A DNA stretch of 64,000 bases from Choristoneura fumiferana (GCF_025370935.1 NC_133497.1:7036484-7100483); one strand, 5' to 3'; positions 12,700 to 24,711 are shown, numbered from the stretch's first letter. Numbers and translations are program-made. The notes: generated by a model not told the origin, from the letters alone.

Positions 12700-14013
12700 T
12701 AGAGACACGTATTGTCGAAAATCCCTTCGTGAAAATGCGGTGCGGAACGATACAATTGGTAACATCACGTGCGAGTGTCTGTTTCACCTGCCGACAGCCG
12801 TGAAATACTTGACGTCACGGTCAAGGTCTACGTTAACGTAGCTTCCTCACGTAGTCACGTAACGTAACACGCTGTTTACTTACTGACGTCTCATATTAAT
12901 TATCACATAATTTCCGAAACTTTAAATACTTAATTCAGATGTATTGTTAATTTCGAATTGTTACCTGCAGCTAGGTTTCACTACCGTACTCCGCGCAGCC
13001 GTCAGTCATTTCATCCTCACCACCTTGATGATTGGCAATTAGCATGACACCGTCCGCTTTAAGCGAAACTTTTCCCCGCACGACTAAAATATGGAACCAG
13101 CTTTCTGGGACAGTGTTTCCAGAGCGGTAACTTAGGGATCTTGATCTTTAAAACACGAGTATACTAGTATCTCAAAGGGCCGGCAGCGCATCTGTGATAC
13201 CCCTCGTGTTGGCAGGTGTCCATGGGCGGCGGTGATTACTTGACCCGCATGCTCGTATGTTTTACTTACTACTACCTCTCTGTAAGTTGCGCTTCACCGT
13301 TTCTAGAAGAAAATCAAACTGACAGAAAATCGGCCAGTATTAAATTATCTCAAAAATGTTTTTTTTAAACTAGCTAGGCATAATTACCAGTAGGTAAGGT
13401 TAATTAAACCCGGATTTTTAATCCCACGGACAAAATTAAAACAAAGTTTCGTCAATGCCGAAGTTGTAAAGTTGTTTAGCATCTCGTGCCTTTGAATTGA
13501 AACCCTCGACTACACTCAGGATTCTTCTTTTGAACCACTCGCTTCGCTCGTGGTTCAATCCTAGAATCCTTCGCTTGCTCGGCTTTCAATATAAGCACTC
13601 GCATAACAAATAACTATTAATCCCTAGAGAATAAAAAGGAGCTTTAGTCCCGATATGCAGAGACTAAAGTAATATTTTCAGAGCATGAGAAGTGAAAAAA
13701 GTTTTATTAAACCGCTAACTCGTCAATCGCCGTGAGAGACCTGTTTTAGATAAGAAACAATTTTTGGAGTACTTAAGGTGGTCTTTGAGGCGCATAAAAA
13801 CTATTACAGACATACATAATTATCATATTTATAAGTAGTTTCTGTGCATGCACTACATTAAGAACGGTTAACATAGATCACCTTGGTGTTCACTGTTGTA
13901 TTGTGCTATTTATAGCCCATAAAGTAGGGCCATGATCGTTCTGTACCTATAGCTCTTCTAGACAGCATAGCTTCTGGTTTCACAGAATGTAATATGTAAA
14001 ATGTAAAAATATA

Positions 14014-14148
14014 GTACAGTCACCAGCACCAATATCTGACAACAAGCGTGCATTAATATCTGATACGACTCTATTTCTAGGGCCGGAAGGACGTGTCAGA
14101 TATTTTTGCACGCTCCGCTGTGGCAGATATTAATGCTGGTGACTGTAC
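14014..14148. mobile_element. Family B hairpin MITE, copy 1 (GTACAGTC ends)
   Basis: Near-perfect palindrome from GTACAGTCACCAGCACC to its reverse complement GCTGGTGACTGTAC, with TATTTCTAGGGCCGG in the loop and AATATCTGACA in the arms. Confidence 0.85.
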
Positions 14149-15000
14149 TACAAGCAAGAACCAATGACCAACTTAGAAAAAACCCCTGACATTGATTTCA
14201 ATGCTCAATACCTCATGACGCCTTATAACACTCCTAATTTTTGGGTCGGGGTAAAAAGTATACTTTAAGGTCTTTTCGACCTCGGCTAGCCTACCACAAG
14301 CTAGTACGGTAAAGGAAACAAACCTGCGATCAATTCAATGTTGCGTGAAGTTCTCAGTCACAGTGAGCCCGCGTGGGAACTACGGCCCACATCCTCTCAT
14401 TCTTATAGGCCTGTGCTCAGCACTGGGACGTATAGCTGGGATGCAAATACTTACCTAATTCCAATTTCTTAGCAACGCTTAATCCAGTTAGGCATTGATA
14501 AACCAATGGTTTGCACTACAAGTGCGAAGTTCGGACCATTTCGAACCACAGAATAACTAATAGTGGGACGCTACCTGTACAGATACCCTGGCGGCGTCCT
14601 ACCTACCAGCAACTACCAAATGTGCGGGGGCGGCGACAGACGCCCGGGAACGCCTCAAGGTCACAAAATATAGCTGTCTCGGCGCCCAATATCATTTCTT
14701 TGCTTTCGGCGTCGAGACTCTAGGTCCTTGGGGTAAGGGTGCGCTGGAGCTACACAGGGAGCTCAGCAATAGGTTAAGGGAGGCAACAGGCAACCCTCGC
14801 GCCGGCAGCTTTCTCGCGCAAAGAATCTCAATCGCAGTTCAACGCGGGAATGCTGCCTGCGTGATGGGCACCATGCCAAGAGGCCCACCTCTCTTTTTTA
14901 ATTAAAGTTTTAGTTTTAGTTATTTTAATTTAATAGTAGTTTTAGTCCTATAGATATTTTGTATTTTGTTAATATTTTCTGTATTATATAACTAATAGTA

Positions 15001-15083
15001 CTACCGTATTCGAACTTCGTATCTTGCGTCTAGCCGTCCCGCTGACGGTTATACTTATTTAAACTTCGATTTTCAAATTTGTG
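15001..15083. mobile_element. Family A hairpin MITE, copy 5, degraded
   Basis: Recognisable by TTCGAACTTCGTATCTTGCG, TTATACTTATTTAAACTTCG and TTTTCAAATTTG, but the outer ends are worn. Confidence 0.5.
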
Positions 15084-15339
15084 CGCTCACGCCGACCATA
15101 AGATTCAGGTAATTATTACAGCTGTATTGGACTTCGTGCCTTGTAGCCACTGGGCTAGGGATCAAAGTGGGTCTTTGTCTGTTTCAATTGGTAAGGCCAC
15201 CTGGATGCGGTCGCCACCGGATCCGACGGGCGCGCTGTTTGACTCAATTTAACGTTCAGTTAGTAGAACTGGTTTAAAAGAAAGAATTCTGAGCATCATT
15301 TAGGTATGTACCATTGAGAGAGATAAACTGCCCTCCTAA

Positions 15340-15462
15340 GGCAAAAGGCGCTATCTCAAAAAAAACACGAGTTATTAATTACTATTGTGTAGCTTAAAAC
15401 ATTCCGCATCAGATGGTGTAAATGACAGAAAAGCGATTTTTTTGTGATAGCGCCTTTTGCCA
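15340..15462. mobile_element. Hairpin element with GGCAAAAGGCGCTATC ends
   Basis: GGCAAAAGGCGCTATCTCAA on the left is the reverse complement of TTTGTGATAGCGCCTTTTGCC on the right. About 120 bp, non-coding. Confidence 0.7.
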
Positions 15463-15591
15463 TATGTACCTACAGTACAGTAAACTAATTAGTTAGATAC
15501 AGTTAAATAATTTTAATTCTTGCTGGGCCTTCATAGAGCTTTATCATGGCAAATAAGCTATAAAAAAGCGCGTTGTATAAAGCGTTGTAAA

Positions 15592-15790
15592 TGTTGCCTG
15601 AAAGAGATCGCTCTGAAGCGATAAGGCCGCCTATTGGTTACCTTGGAAAAACTCTATATACCTGAGTTTTCTGTACTGCTTACTATCGCATATGCACACA
15701 CACATGTATAGCTCTGTATATTATTGATTTTAAATATAGTTTTTTTATATTATTATATATATCGTGTCTATCCTCTTCTAAACAAAGATA
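15592..15790 (+). repeat. LINE 3' tail family (GCGATAAGGCCGCCTATTG)
   Basis: Signature GCCTGAAAGAGATCGCTCTG, GCGATAAGGCCGCCTATTGG and GTTACCTTGGAAAAACTCTA, followed by CTGTACTGCTTACTATCG. Other copies: 20424-20535, 44434-44518 (plus) and 16262-16350, 54849-54965 (minus). Confidence 0.6.
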
Positions 15791-16129
15791 AATAGAGCAT
15801 TTAGGTAGATTATGATATTTCTATTCTAACCTATGTATGCACGCCTCATACCTACATAACAACGCCACAATAATATTGGCGAAATTACTGATTTACGACA
15901 AATAATTTGCAATATTAGAACATTCCTGAGAAGCTACTCTACTCGGTATTTCGGTTTTTCAAAGGAAAAGTCATTACTATTTTCCTTGTTAATTAATGCG
16001 ATGTCACTATAACGTTTACTGTGAAATGGAATTAAAGTCCTTAACCTACTTTACCTATGTATATTTTATTTTGTAATTACAACCCCTTCGAGGTAGTTCA
16101 ACCCAGAATGTAGAGCTCTCAAACAAATG

Positions 16130-16600
16130 ATAAGACAAATCTGAAAATCTTACTTTTTTGGCTACGGAACCCTTATAATTTCGCCATGTATGTCTGTCAG
16201 GGACTATCAAGCTAGAAAGCTGTAATTTTGCACGAATATATATGTAAACTATGCCGACAAAATGGTACAATACAATACAAAGACTCTTTATTGTACACCA
16301 GACATAGTAAGCGATACAGAAAACAAATACACAGAGAAAAAAAATTACAAGGTGAACAATTTAAAAAAATATATTTTTTTTTAAAATACCTCTCATAGAC
16401 GTAAAGTGGGGTGATATTTTTTCTCATCCAACCTTGCAGTGTGGGGTATCGTTGGATAGGTATTTTAAAACCATTAGGGGATTGCTAAAACGTTTTTTCG
16501 ATTCAGTGATTTGTTTGCAAATATTCAACTTCAAAGTGCAAATTTTCATTGAAATCGAGCGTCCCCCCCCCGCCCTCCCTCTAAAATCAAAACCGGTGGG
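16130..16600 (-). repeat. Interspersed repeat (GGCTACGGAACCC type) split by a LINE tail
   Basis: The minus-strand counterpart of the repeat at about 56860-57157: shared TTGGCTACGGAACCC, AATTTTGCACGAATATATAT and GTGGGGTATCGTTGGA. Between 16262 and 16350 it is interrupted by a reversed LINE tail (TACAAAGACTCTTTATTG). Confidence 0.6.
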
Positions 16601-17390
16601 TGGAAAAAAAAAAACAGCATGGTAGTAAATATGTCAAACTTACAACGAAAACTATAACTGTTAAGTTTTCTTGAGAATTATTAGTAGTTTAGAAAATAGT
16701 AGCCTAAGGTATAAAATATACCTAAACTTGGAATATTCCGTACAAAATACGAAATCCTTAGAAAAATATTAACTAATTTTTTCGTATGGCGGAACCCTAT
16801 TTCGGGCGTGTCCAACACGCTCTTGGCCTGTTTTATTTATGTCTATCTATGTTAGAGACCAATCTAACTATGGCCCCACACTGCGTACTTTATGCTTAGG
16901 AGTAGGCTCTGCTAACACTGGATATCACATCAGCTCCGGCTCTAGGTAGAGCAAAGCGGTCGCTCTGGGCGCCAGATGGTAAGGGGTGCTATTTTCCAGT
17001 TTCCAGTGCAAAATAAAATTCTTCGTGCTCGCTTCTGAGAGGCGCGAAAGCGGTTTAGACAATCTCGCTCTACCTGAATCAAGGGCTAGGCAGCGCCGCT
17101 GTATACAAGAGTTAATTAAGTAAATAACTGAAAAAAACCTCAAATAATTTCTTTCATTTTAAATTAGGTGATTGCATTTATTTTTGAATACCTTCATTAT
17201 TTTAAAAGATATTCGTATGTTTTGCTAAGTCAGTAATTCTGCTTCATTTCTAACTCTACACTCATAATTTGTTTTATCAGTTGCGCTTTGACATTTTTAG
17301 AAGAAAATCGCACATTGACAGCAAGATTGCCAGTATTAAAGTATCGAAATAGTATGCAACCCTGCTAAAATATTTAATTGGCGCCAGCAG

Positions 17391-17470
17391 GGCTACTACG
17401 AAACTCCTCGAAGTTGGTATCGTACCGTCCCTCTCGCTCTCGTATTAAGTAAATAGTGTAAGTGTCGCTA
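17391..17470. mobile_element. Family A hairpin MITE, copy 6, right end missing
   Basis: GGCTACTACGAAACTCCTCG then CCCTCTCGCTCTCGTATTAA and GTGTAAGTGTC; the right arm is lost. Confidence 0.6.
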
Positions 17471-17626
17471 CTTTTAGACTGGGTACAATAAAAAAGGAAT
17501 ATAAGAACACGAACACAACCTAATTTAAAACGTAGTGTAATCGATTCTACTTTCGATTCTGAGCAAACTACTTTCTGGTTTTCAGTTATTTAATTAACAC
17601 CTTAAGTAGGTACATATAGTACTCAT

Positions 17627-17883
17627 CAGGGGTCGGACAAAAAGTACCGATGACGTCAAACCACTTACAGAATGATTTCAAATAGTATTTTTGTCAACCT
17701 CTTTATTAAACGATAAGAAAATTATTTGATACACTGAATTCCATTGATTTATTTACGATTATTTTGTTACTTCATTAATGCTACTTTGTTACTACATGTC
17801 ACACGGAAGTTTAAATAAAAACATCATCTTGTGTGCAAGATTACGTCATTTTTACGTCATCCGCACTTTTTGTCCGACCCCTG
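17627..17883. mobile_element. hAT-like MITE with CAGGGGTCGGACAAAAAGT ends
   Basis: Ends CAGGGGTCGGACAAAAAGT and ACTTTTTGTCCGACCCCTG are perfect inverted repeats. AGTACTCAT lies directly before the left end and again three bases after the right end, so the element may carry a 3-bp tail or the duplication slipped. Confidence 0.75.
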
Positions 17884-17889
17884 GTAAGT

Positions 17890-18160
17890 ACTCATCATCA
17901 TCATCATCATCAGCTCAGCCGCAGGACCTCCGCTGTTCGACCAGGCCTCTCAAATAAACCTCCAGTTACTTCGGTTGGAAGCGGCCCGCATCTACCGTGA
18001 ACCCGCAGCTTTAACCTAACCAGGTCGTCTGTCCATCTCATTGGTGGACGTCCTACTACGCCGCCCTTGCTAATCCGCGGACTCCTTTCGAGCACTTTTC
18101 GGCCCCAACGACCATCTGTTCTCCATGTTAAATGGCCTGCCCAGTGCCCGTCACTTGAAC
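17890..18160 (-). mobile_element. LINE fragment: end of reverse transcriptase ORF
   Basis: The minus strand encodes VLERSPRISKGG, VGRPPMRWTDDLVR and upstream a frame-broken AGHLTW-like part. This is the K.LEWRPR..RS.GRPPTRW.DD pattern that ends many lepidopteran LINE polyproteins. Frameshifted and truncated. Confidence 0.65.
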
Positions 18161-18639
18161 TAACTACTGACAGTCGTATTCACATATGGTGGTGTGATGG
18201 TTGATATTCTATACCTACAAATTTGAACAAAGCCCTCGGTGCGCGGGTCACGCTGGCACTTGGTCGGTTTTTGTATCATTACATTCAAAATAACACCAAT
18301 GGCCCAATGGGGTAGTAGTTTTATCTTTAGGCGTCGTTGGAAATACAAAACTACTTACAATTTTGTACCTGACGAGCTGACGAACGCGCAAAAAATGGTT
18401 CGCCGCTACAAAGGCCTTCGGCCGAGGTCAGAAATGCCAATGAACTTCAAATGCCACGTGGTAAAGTAACTTAACCAATGTTAAGTATTCTTTTCCTGCT
18501 CAATACCTACTTCTTTAGGTTTTACGGATATTCTTACAGTCAATTAATCGTCGTCAGAGAGATGCAGTTATAGTTAAATTTAAGTTTCATTTTATCTTAT
18601 CTTACTTCTTAGTAATCTTACACTTACTAATAAATAATA

Positions 18640-18855
18640 TTACGTATAAACGCAAAAGCTTGTATGGATGGATGTTTGTTACTCTTTCACACAATAACTA
18701 CTGAATATATTTTGCATGAAATTTGGCACATAAATAGGTAATATTTACCCTGGATATAGGCTACTTTTTATCCCGAAATAAAGTAAGCGTCCTGTGGGAT
18801 CAAAACGTTTTAAACTACATACTAATTCTACGCGAGCGGGCAAAAGCTAGTAGGC
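18640..18855 (-). repeat. SINE/RTE-like repeat (CTAGCTTTTGCCCGC type)
   Basis: On minus it starts CTAGCTTTTGCCCGCTCGCG and ends near GCGTTTATACGTAATATTA; it includes TTTGATCCCACAGGACGC. Plus-strand relatives are at 48564-48790 and, more distant, 49305-49632 and 30668-30875. Confidence 0.65.
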
Positions 18856-19302
18856 TATAATCCCGCCTTCCAGGAATTCGAGATCTTCGAGCGACTTATT
18901 TTAGAAATCACATCATGTACATACGTACACTCAAGGACTTTAATTCATGAGCTACCATTGGAACCTTTTCAGCGGTAAAGTCATTACGATTTTCCTTGTA
19001 ATTAATGCGATGTCACTATGACGTTTACTGTGAAATGGTTCTATGGACCATAGACTATGATGGCTCATGAATTAAAGTCCTTGACCGTACCTACTCGATA
19101 ACCTAACCAACTTAAAAAACTTAGACTTAGTAACTTTCAGAAAAGTTGACAACCCCCAACATTGTCATTGCAAAATTTACAATCTCAAAAACGGCTATAC
19201 TGATTTTTATTAAACATAGCTAAGAAAACCTGAAAGGAAACTCGCTTTAGCGTAAAAAACCCGCATCGAAATCAGTCCGTCCGTTTGAGAGCTACGATAC
19301 AC

Positions 19303-19398
19303 GGCTACTACGAAACTCGAAACTCGATGTGCGTATCGTTACTGTCCCTCTCGCTCTCGTATTAAATAGTATAAGTGTCAGAGGGACCGCACGACACC
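19303..19398. mobile_element. Family A hairpin MITE, copy 7, right end missing
   Basis: GGCTACTACGAAACTCGAAA, CCCTCTCGCTCTCGTATTAA, AGAGGGACCGCACGACACCA; the distal right arm is absent. Confidence 0.65.
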
Positions 19399-19708
19399 AC
19401 AACAACCAAACGACGGAATAAGAGGGGTGATGTGATACGAGTATAAAGTTTGACGCCATTGTCTGTCTGCCTGTGGGTGGCATCGTAGCTCTAAAACGGA
19501 TGGACAGATTTCGATGCGGTTTTATTTACGTGAAAGCAAGTTTCTTTGCGGTGGTTCTTAGCTATGTTTAACAAAAATCGATTCAGCCGTTTTTGAGATA
19601 TTAAACTTTGCAATGACAATGTCGGGGGTTATTATCAACTTATGTGTTTGGTTGTTTTTTATTTAATTGGCTCTGTCCATTGAAGGACAATTTTGCCAGT
19701 GTCTAGTA

Positions 19709-19898
19709 CAGCCATTCTCAAAGTGTGCTCCGCGGAGCCCTGGGGCTCCGTGAACATTCTGCGGGGGTTCCGCAAAGGACTGGAAATAAGTATATAGTTA
19801 AAATAAAGTACAACTTCCCATTAAATTCGTTGTTTTTGCCGACAAATATGTGGTTTTGAAAATAAGGTTCCGTCACCAAAAAACTTTGAGAACCGCTG
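19709..19898. mobile_element. hAT-like MITE with 8-bp target duplication
   Basis: Ends CAGCCATTCTCAAAGTGTG and ACTTTGAGAACCGCTG. Flanks GTCTAGTA (19701-19708) and GTCTAGGT (19899-19906) agree at six of eight bases. The same host repeat without the insertion is at 46360-46460 (GTGTCTAGTAGTTTTTGCC). Confidence 0.8.
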
Positions 19899-20423
19899 GT
19901 CTAGGTTTTGCCGTTGTTCGGTAAAAAATTCTACAAAACGAAATATGAAAGGTAATGGTGGATGAACGATGACAGCGAGATTCTCTTACAGCTAAGTATG
20001 AATTTAAGTTGAAAAACTCTAATTTTACTTCCCACCGGAAATATTGACGCTGCAAGCTACTGTCAAAGTTAACTATCTAAGTACTCATACATATTATAGC
20101 TACTTGTTAAGTGGCGTCGAGCAGCGCCCTAGCGACAGTCGCGACTCGTTACGCAAGAACCATGGTGTGACTCACGACACAGGGACTTCGCGGAATCAGG
20201 CAACGACAGTGTTTCTCGTAATATTAATGACATTTTACGAAAAAGACCACATAGCATACCTACTTCTGCAGTGGTTGATACTTAGTAACTATCTAGATTC
20301 CTACTAATAGGATGTTTGTATTATACATTCATTAGTTAGGTAATACTTAAATTGTCATTAAAATTACAAGAAACTCTCTGTAGTTAGGTAACTACCCAAT
20401 TAATGTATTAATACAGACATCGT

Positions 20424-20535
20424 GGTTGCCTGGAAGAGTTCGCTCTGAAGCGATAAGACCGCCTATTGCTTACCTTGAAAAATCTCTACATACCTACCTA
20501 TACCTAGGTGTTCAATAAAGAGATATTGTATTGTT
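20424..20535 (+). repeat. LINE 3' tail family, second copy
   Basis: GGTTGCCTGGAAGAGTTCGC, GCGATAAGACCGCCTATTGC, TTACCTTG, ending CAATAAAGAGATATTGTATTG, which carries an AATAAA signal. Confidence 0.6.
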
Positions 20536-21180
20536 TCCTATTAATTGTATATCTTTAGGTCGGTACTAAGTAATAACCACAGTACAAGTAGGACGCCATG
20601 TAAAGAAATAATTCTAACAACTTTTTTGTCTTTCTATCTTAAATTTTCTGTTAAGTATTGAAGGTTCTGTAGGTACTCGTATTAACCACAGCACGGGTAG
20701 GTAGGTACACCATATGGTATTTTTCGTAAAAAACAAAATGTACAGATAACTCGCAGTAAAGAAACATTTCTAACATCCTCTTTCTGTTTTTCTATTTGGT
20801 GTGTACGCCTAATTTATTAAAAAGCTACTATGTTAATCGTTACCTAGGTACCTACAAACACGACAACAAGCGAGAACGAATTGCAACTCAAGAAGTTCAG
20901 GTTAAAAATGTAGGTCAATCGAGCTCTGTAGATATTACGGTACTGACTGACTGCCGCAGTCGATTACGTAAGTCGGAGTCGGATGCCGTGGCCGGTAGAC
21001 ACTGACATGACATTGTAATAATAAGTATAGTCGCTAGCCGCTAACTAAACATTCGTGTACCTTGTTACTTATCGGTTACACGCTCCTTCTGTCCGGAATG
21101 GTGAACGGAACTGACGCCAAAATGACCTACAATAGTGTGACTGCACCAATCATGGACATGTTAAGAATATTTAGTAGTAG

Positions 21181-21314
21181 GTACAGTCACCAGCACCAAT
21201 ATCAGACACAACAAGCGTGCATAAATATCTGATACGACTATTTCTAGGGCCGAAAGGACGTGTCAGATATTTTTGCACGCTCCGCTATGGCAGATATTAA
21301 TGCTGGCGAATGTA
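21181..21314. mobile_element. Family B hairpin MITE, copy 2
   Basis: GTACAGTCACCAGCACCAAT to AATGCTGGCGAATGTAC, the same sequence as 14014-14148 with a few changes. Confidence 0.85.
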
Positions 21315-21764
21315 CCCAGTAATGGACATCAAGGATTCTATGCCTATAGCTCACCATTCATGAACGTTACTAGTTATGATCATCCATCAGTTATCTGAAC
21401 GTTAGTGTTTTTAGTTGAAATTTAAGCTACTTAACGGAAAAAACTGGTGCCATTACCAAGGTACATACCTACCTTTTTTTACGTATCACGTATTAGTAGG
21501 TACTTATCTACAGACTAACTAGGTTAACCAAAGGAGAGCTCAGTCAGGGATTACTTGAGAATATCACTCCAAAACGATAAAAAAATTGTTAATTACTGTA
21601 AATGCAAAACTCGCAAAATACTTACCTTCTATTACATTAGGTAGCATAATTATTATAATACTGGTAAGATAAATTAGTAGTACCTAACTTAGGCGTTAAG
21701 TAATCAACTCCAGTGAATCTGGTAGAGTCGGTCCCTCGGTCCTGCTCACTTCGAATCACTGCAA

Positions 21765-21888
21765 GGCTACTACGAAACTCGTAACTCGAAGTTCGTGTCG
21801 TGCGGTCCCTCTCGCTCTCGTATCAAACAGTGTAAGTGTCAGAGGGACCGCACGACACGAACTTCGAGTTTCGAGTTTCGGAGTAGCC
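21765..21888. mobile_element. Family A hairpin MITE, copy 8, the most complete
   Basis: The arms GGCTACTACGAAACTCGTAA and TTTCGAGTTTCGGAGTAGCC pair almost fully, as do GGTCCCTCTCGC and AGAGGGACC nearer the centre. The loop is CGTATCAAACAGTGTAAGTG. Confidence 0.85.
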
Positions 21889-21928
21889 CAGCTGTACCTA
21901 TGAGATAAGTTTCTTTACATACATATAA

Positions 21929-22030
21929 TCACGCCTCTTTCCCGTAGGGGTAGGCAGAGACCACTTCTTTCCACTTGCTACGATCCTTACATACTTGTTT
22001 CGCTTCGTCCACTTTCATTACAATGTTTTT
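21929..22030 (-). repeat. Degenerate LINE coding remnant
   Basis: The minus strand encodes EAKQVCKDRSKWKEVVSAYP then YGKEA and stop, a phrase that resembles common lepidopteran LINE ORF tails. It is adjacent to the SINE-like repeat below. Confidence 0.4.
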
Positions 22031-22075
22031 TATTTTAAAAACATTGTAAAGTTTCTTTACAATGTTTTTTATTTT

Positions 22076-22230
22076 TTTTATTCGACTGGATGGCAAACGA
22101 CCAAGTGGGTCTCCCGATGGTAAGAGATCACCACCGCCCATAAACATCTGCAACACCAGGGGTATTGCAGATGCGTTGCCAACCTAGAGGCCTAAGATGG
22201 GATACCTCAAGTGCTAGTAATTTTACCGGC
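22076..22230 (+). repeat. SINE-like repeat (TAAGAGATCACCACCGCCC type), copy 1
   Basis: TTCGACTGGATGGCAAACGA, AAGTGGGTCTCCCGATGG, GATCACCACCGCCCATAAAC, GCGTTGCCAACCTAGAGGCC, CTCAAGTGCTAGTAATT. Nearly identical to 48148-48292. A very common type in moths. Confidence 0.75.
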
Positions 22231-23682
22231 TGTCTTACTCTCCGCGCCGAAACAACAGTGCAAGCACTGCTGCTTCACGGCAGGATTAGCGAGCAAGAAG
22301 GTGGAATAACCAATACGTCACCAACATCTTGATTAATGTACTAATTACTTCAAAACGCTATTCTAAGAAACGACAAGGCAAATTCTGCTTAGATCGACAT
22401 GTCTGGTCCACAGTTCTGACTCACTGACTACGTTACGTTCTTATTCAGTTAAATCGGCTTCAGTTTAGTTGGCAGCCATTTTATCCGGTTAGTTATATAA
22501 CTTACCCTATTATCTAGATTGTGACGTGACATACCCACCGAGCGGCCATTCACTGCTACGCGACGTCACGGACTGGTGCAGATGACGTCATCAACTCAGC
22601 ACCTCTTGAATATATCAAATCAGCGCTGGGTGCATGCTGCCATGTGTCCAGCATTCGCTGAGATTGGTACCCATTGCCGGAACACTGCTCAATTGAATAT
22701 ATCCTTACTCCTACCTAGTTGTACGATTATTTTCAGTCAAGGAGACCATAATGGTTGAGCAGCTAAAAGATAGGTATACAACCTCAAATCATTTCATTCT
22801 GAATTTATTATAATGCAGGCCAGTTAATGTCAGTATTCTTGATTAAATCTTTCAATTGACAGACAATGATGACATAAATTCAGAATGCTGTAATTCAAGC
22901 TTTGGTTAAATGGATATTTAATGATATTCTAACAAACTGTGAAGTGGTCGAATGTCAGAAGGCACAAGGAAAATAAAATCCAAGTAATTTTTAAACATTA
23001 TCTATATTATCACTCGAAACGCATGATATTTTTCTCACGAAAAACTCACACCGAGGAATCAAGGATGTTCACAATCGAGATGTTCCTCTTCTACGCTTAC
23101 TGATTATATTGAATGTTACCTACAGAAAACAGAGTTACTCTGAGTGCCCTCGGAACACAATTGGATGCGCACCAAGAAATTATTTGTACCTAGCCATTCA
23201 TACCACAAGATACATACTAAGCCTGCTCGTTACATAACAGCAAAATCACATGATTTAAGATTTAAAACAAATCACAGAAGTACAATGTCAGTATTACATA
23301 ACACACTAAATATACACTCAACCAAAGTACAAGGACACACACTGTAATGCTCAGAGATGAGACAATTTGACAATAATTTAATGTAGCACTTCTTAAATAC
23401 ACTAGAACACAACACTGCAAATTGGTTTCAGTTGTTTCGGCCTTGCCCTCCATAGCGTTGAATGAAGCTGGGCAGTTACATAACTGCACAATTCTGCTAG
23501 TGATCGCTCAGTCTCTATTAAAGGTACAAAATGTGATTCCATCAATGTTTCTGGGCCTCGGCTACCAATACAATAGTTCACAAAACAACCACTGACATAA
23601 GAAATAGGTGTAGTCAAGTGATTATGTAACACTGAACATATAATTTAATAAAACAATACATATTGGAATCAATGTATAACAC

Positions 23683-23688
23683 TTTATT
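23683..23688 (-). promoter_or_regulatory. Poly(A) signal of the ADP/ATP translocase
   Basis: AATAAA on the minus strand (TTTATT on plus), about 120 bp downstream of the translocase stop codon. It is the first canonical signal after the stop. Confidence 0.6.
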
Positions 23689-23808
23689 TAACTAAAAATA
23701 AGTTACTAGGTTCGTTTTCGCTTCTAATAATACATGATTTCAGGGGAGCGGCTATTTGCAGTGATCGGAATCACAATCGAAATGATGGTAACAATTCTTA
23801 CATTAGAT

Positions 23809-24711
23809 TTACAAGACCTTCTTGATCTCTTCGTATAGGACGAGCACGAAGGCGCCACCGGTGCCTCGGAGGACGTTGGAGAAGGCACCCTTGAAGAAGG
23901 CAGCTCCACCCTCAGTCTTGGCGATGGTGGCCCAGCAGTGGATGGTGTTCTTATAGAGAATGTCGGCCTTGGCGCGGCCAGACTGCATCATCATGCGCCT
24001 ACGGACTGTGTCGAAGGGATAGGACATGATGCCAGCGACGGTGGTCACTACCTGAGCGATGGCCCAGCTGATGACGATGGGGGTGTTCTTGGGGTCGGGC
24101 AACATGCCGCGGGCCGTGTCGTAGAAGCCGAAGTAGGAGGCGCGGTAGATGATGATGCCCTGCACGGACACTCCGAAGCCGCGGTACAGGCCGATGAGGC
24201 CGTCGGACTTGAAGATTTTGGTGAGGCAGTTGCCGAGGCCGCTGAACTCGCGCTGGCCGGCGCCCTTGCCCACGTCGGCGGCGAGGCGCGTACGCGCGAA
24301 GTCGAGGGGGTACACGAAGCACAGGGAGGTGGCACCGGCGGCGCCGCCGGACGCCAGGTTACCGGCGAACCAGCGCCAGAACTGAGTGTTCTTGTCGACT
24401 CCGCCAAGGAACACCTGCTTGTACTTATCCTTGAAAGCGAAGTTCAGGGCCTGGGTGGGGAAGTACCTGATGACGTTGGCAAGGTTACCGCGCCAATAGG
24501 AGGTGAATCCCTGCTCCTTGGGGATGCGCACGAAGGCGTCGATGATGCCCTTGTAGCGCTGGTCCTCCGCGATCTGCTTGCTGACGTGCTGCACCTGCAG
24601 CAGCAGCTTGACGCGCTCGATGGGCGCCACGGCGGTCTTGGACACCGCCGCGGACACGCCACCGGCGATGAAGTCCTTCGCGAACGCAACCGGATCGGCG
24701 AGGTTCGACAT
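23809..24711 (-). CDS. ANT: ADP/ATP translocase (mitochondrial adenine nucleotide carrier), intronless
   Basis: A 300-residue mitochondrial carrier of the inner membrane that exchanges cytosolic ADP for matrix ATP. The sequence shows the three carrier-repeat signatures PIERVK (from residue 30), PLDFAR (mid-protein) and PFDTVR. The last runs straight into RRRMMM, the diagnostic ADP/ATP carrier motif. Length and N-terminus (MSNLADPVAF) fit the insect family, with six membrane segments expected. The reading frame is unbroken from ATG to TAA, so the coding part has no intron. An AATAAA signal lies about 120 bp past the stop. The coding sequence is far more GC-rich than its surroundings, as expected for a highly expressed gene, and this creates long false frames on the other strand. 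It is divergent from TAF10, 2 kb away. Insects may have more than one ANT paralogue; which one this is cannot be told here. Confidence 0.97.
   Translation of the reverse strand: MSNLADPVAFAKDFIAGGVSAAVSKTAVAPIERVKLLLQVQHVSKQIAEDQRYKGIIDAFVRIPKEQGFTSYWRGNLANVIRYFPTQALNFAFKDKYKQVFLGGVDKNTQFWRWFAGNLASGGAAGATSLCFVYPLDFARTRLAADVGKGAGQREFSGLGNCLTKIFKSDGLIGLYRGFGVSVQGIIIYRASYFGFYDTARGMLPDPKNTPIVISWAIAQVVTTVAGIMSYPFDTVRRRMMMQSGRAKADILYKNTIHCWATIAKTEGGAAFFKGAFSNVLRGTGGAFVLVLYEEIKKVL

Larger units (their letters stand above)
12700..23640. other. Gene-poor repeat region between the duplicated block and ANT
   Basis: Besides the elements listed separately I see no gene, no RNA gene and no coding character. 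Visible minor items: a palindromic ACTCGCTTCGCTCGTGGTT segment at 13530-13560, a (CAT)n run at 17891-17911, and a GC-rich unexplained piece at 16930-17110. Long open frames are absent. Confidence 0.5.
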
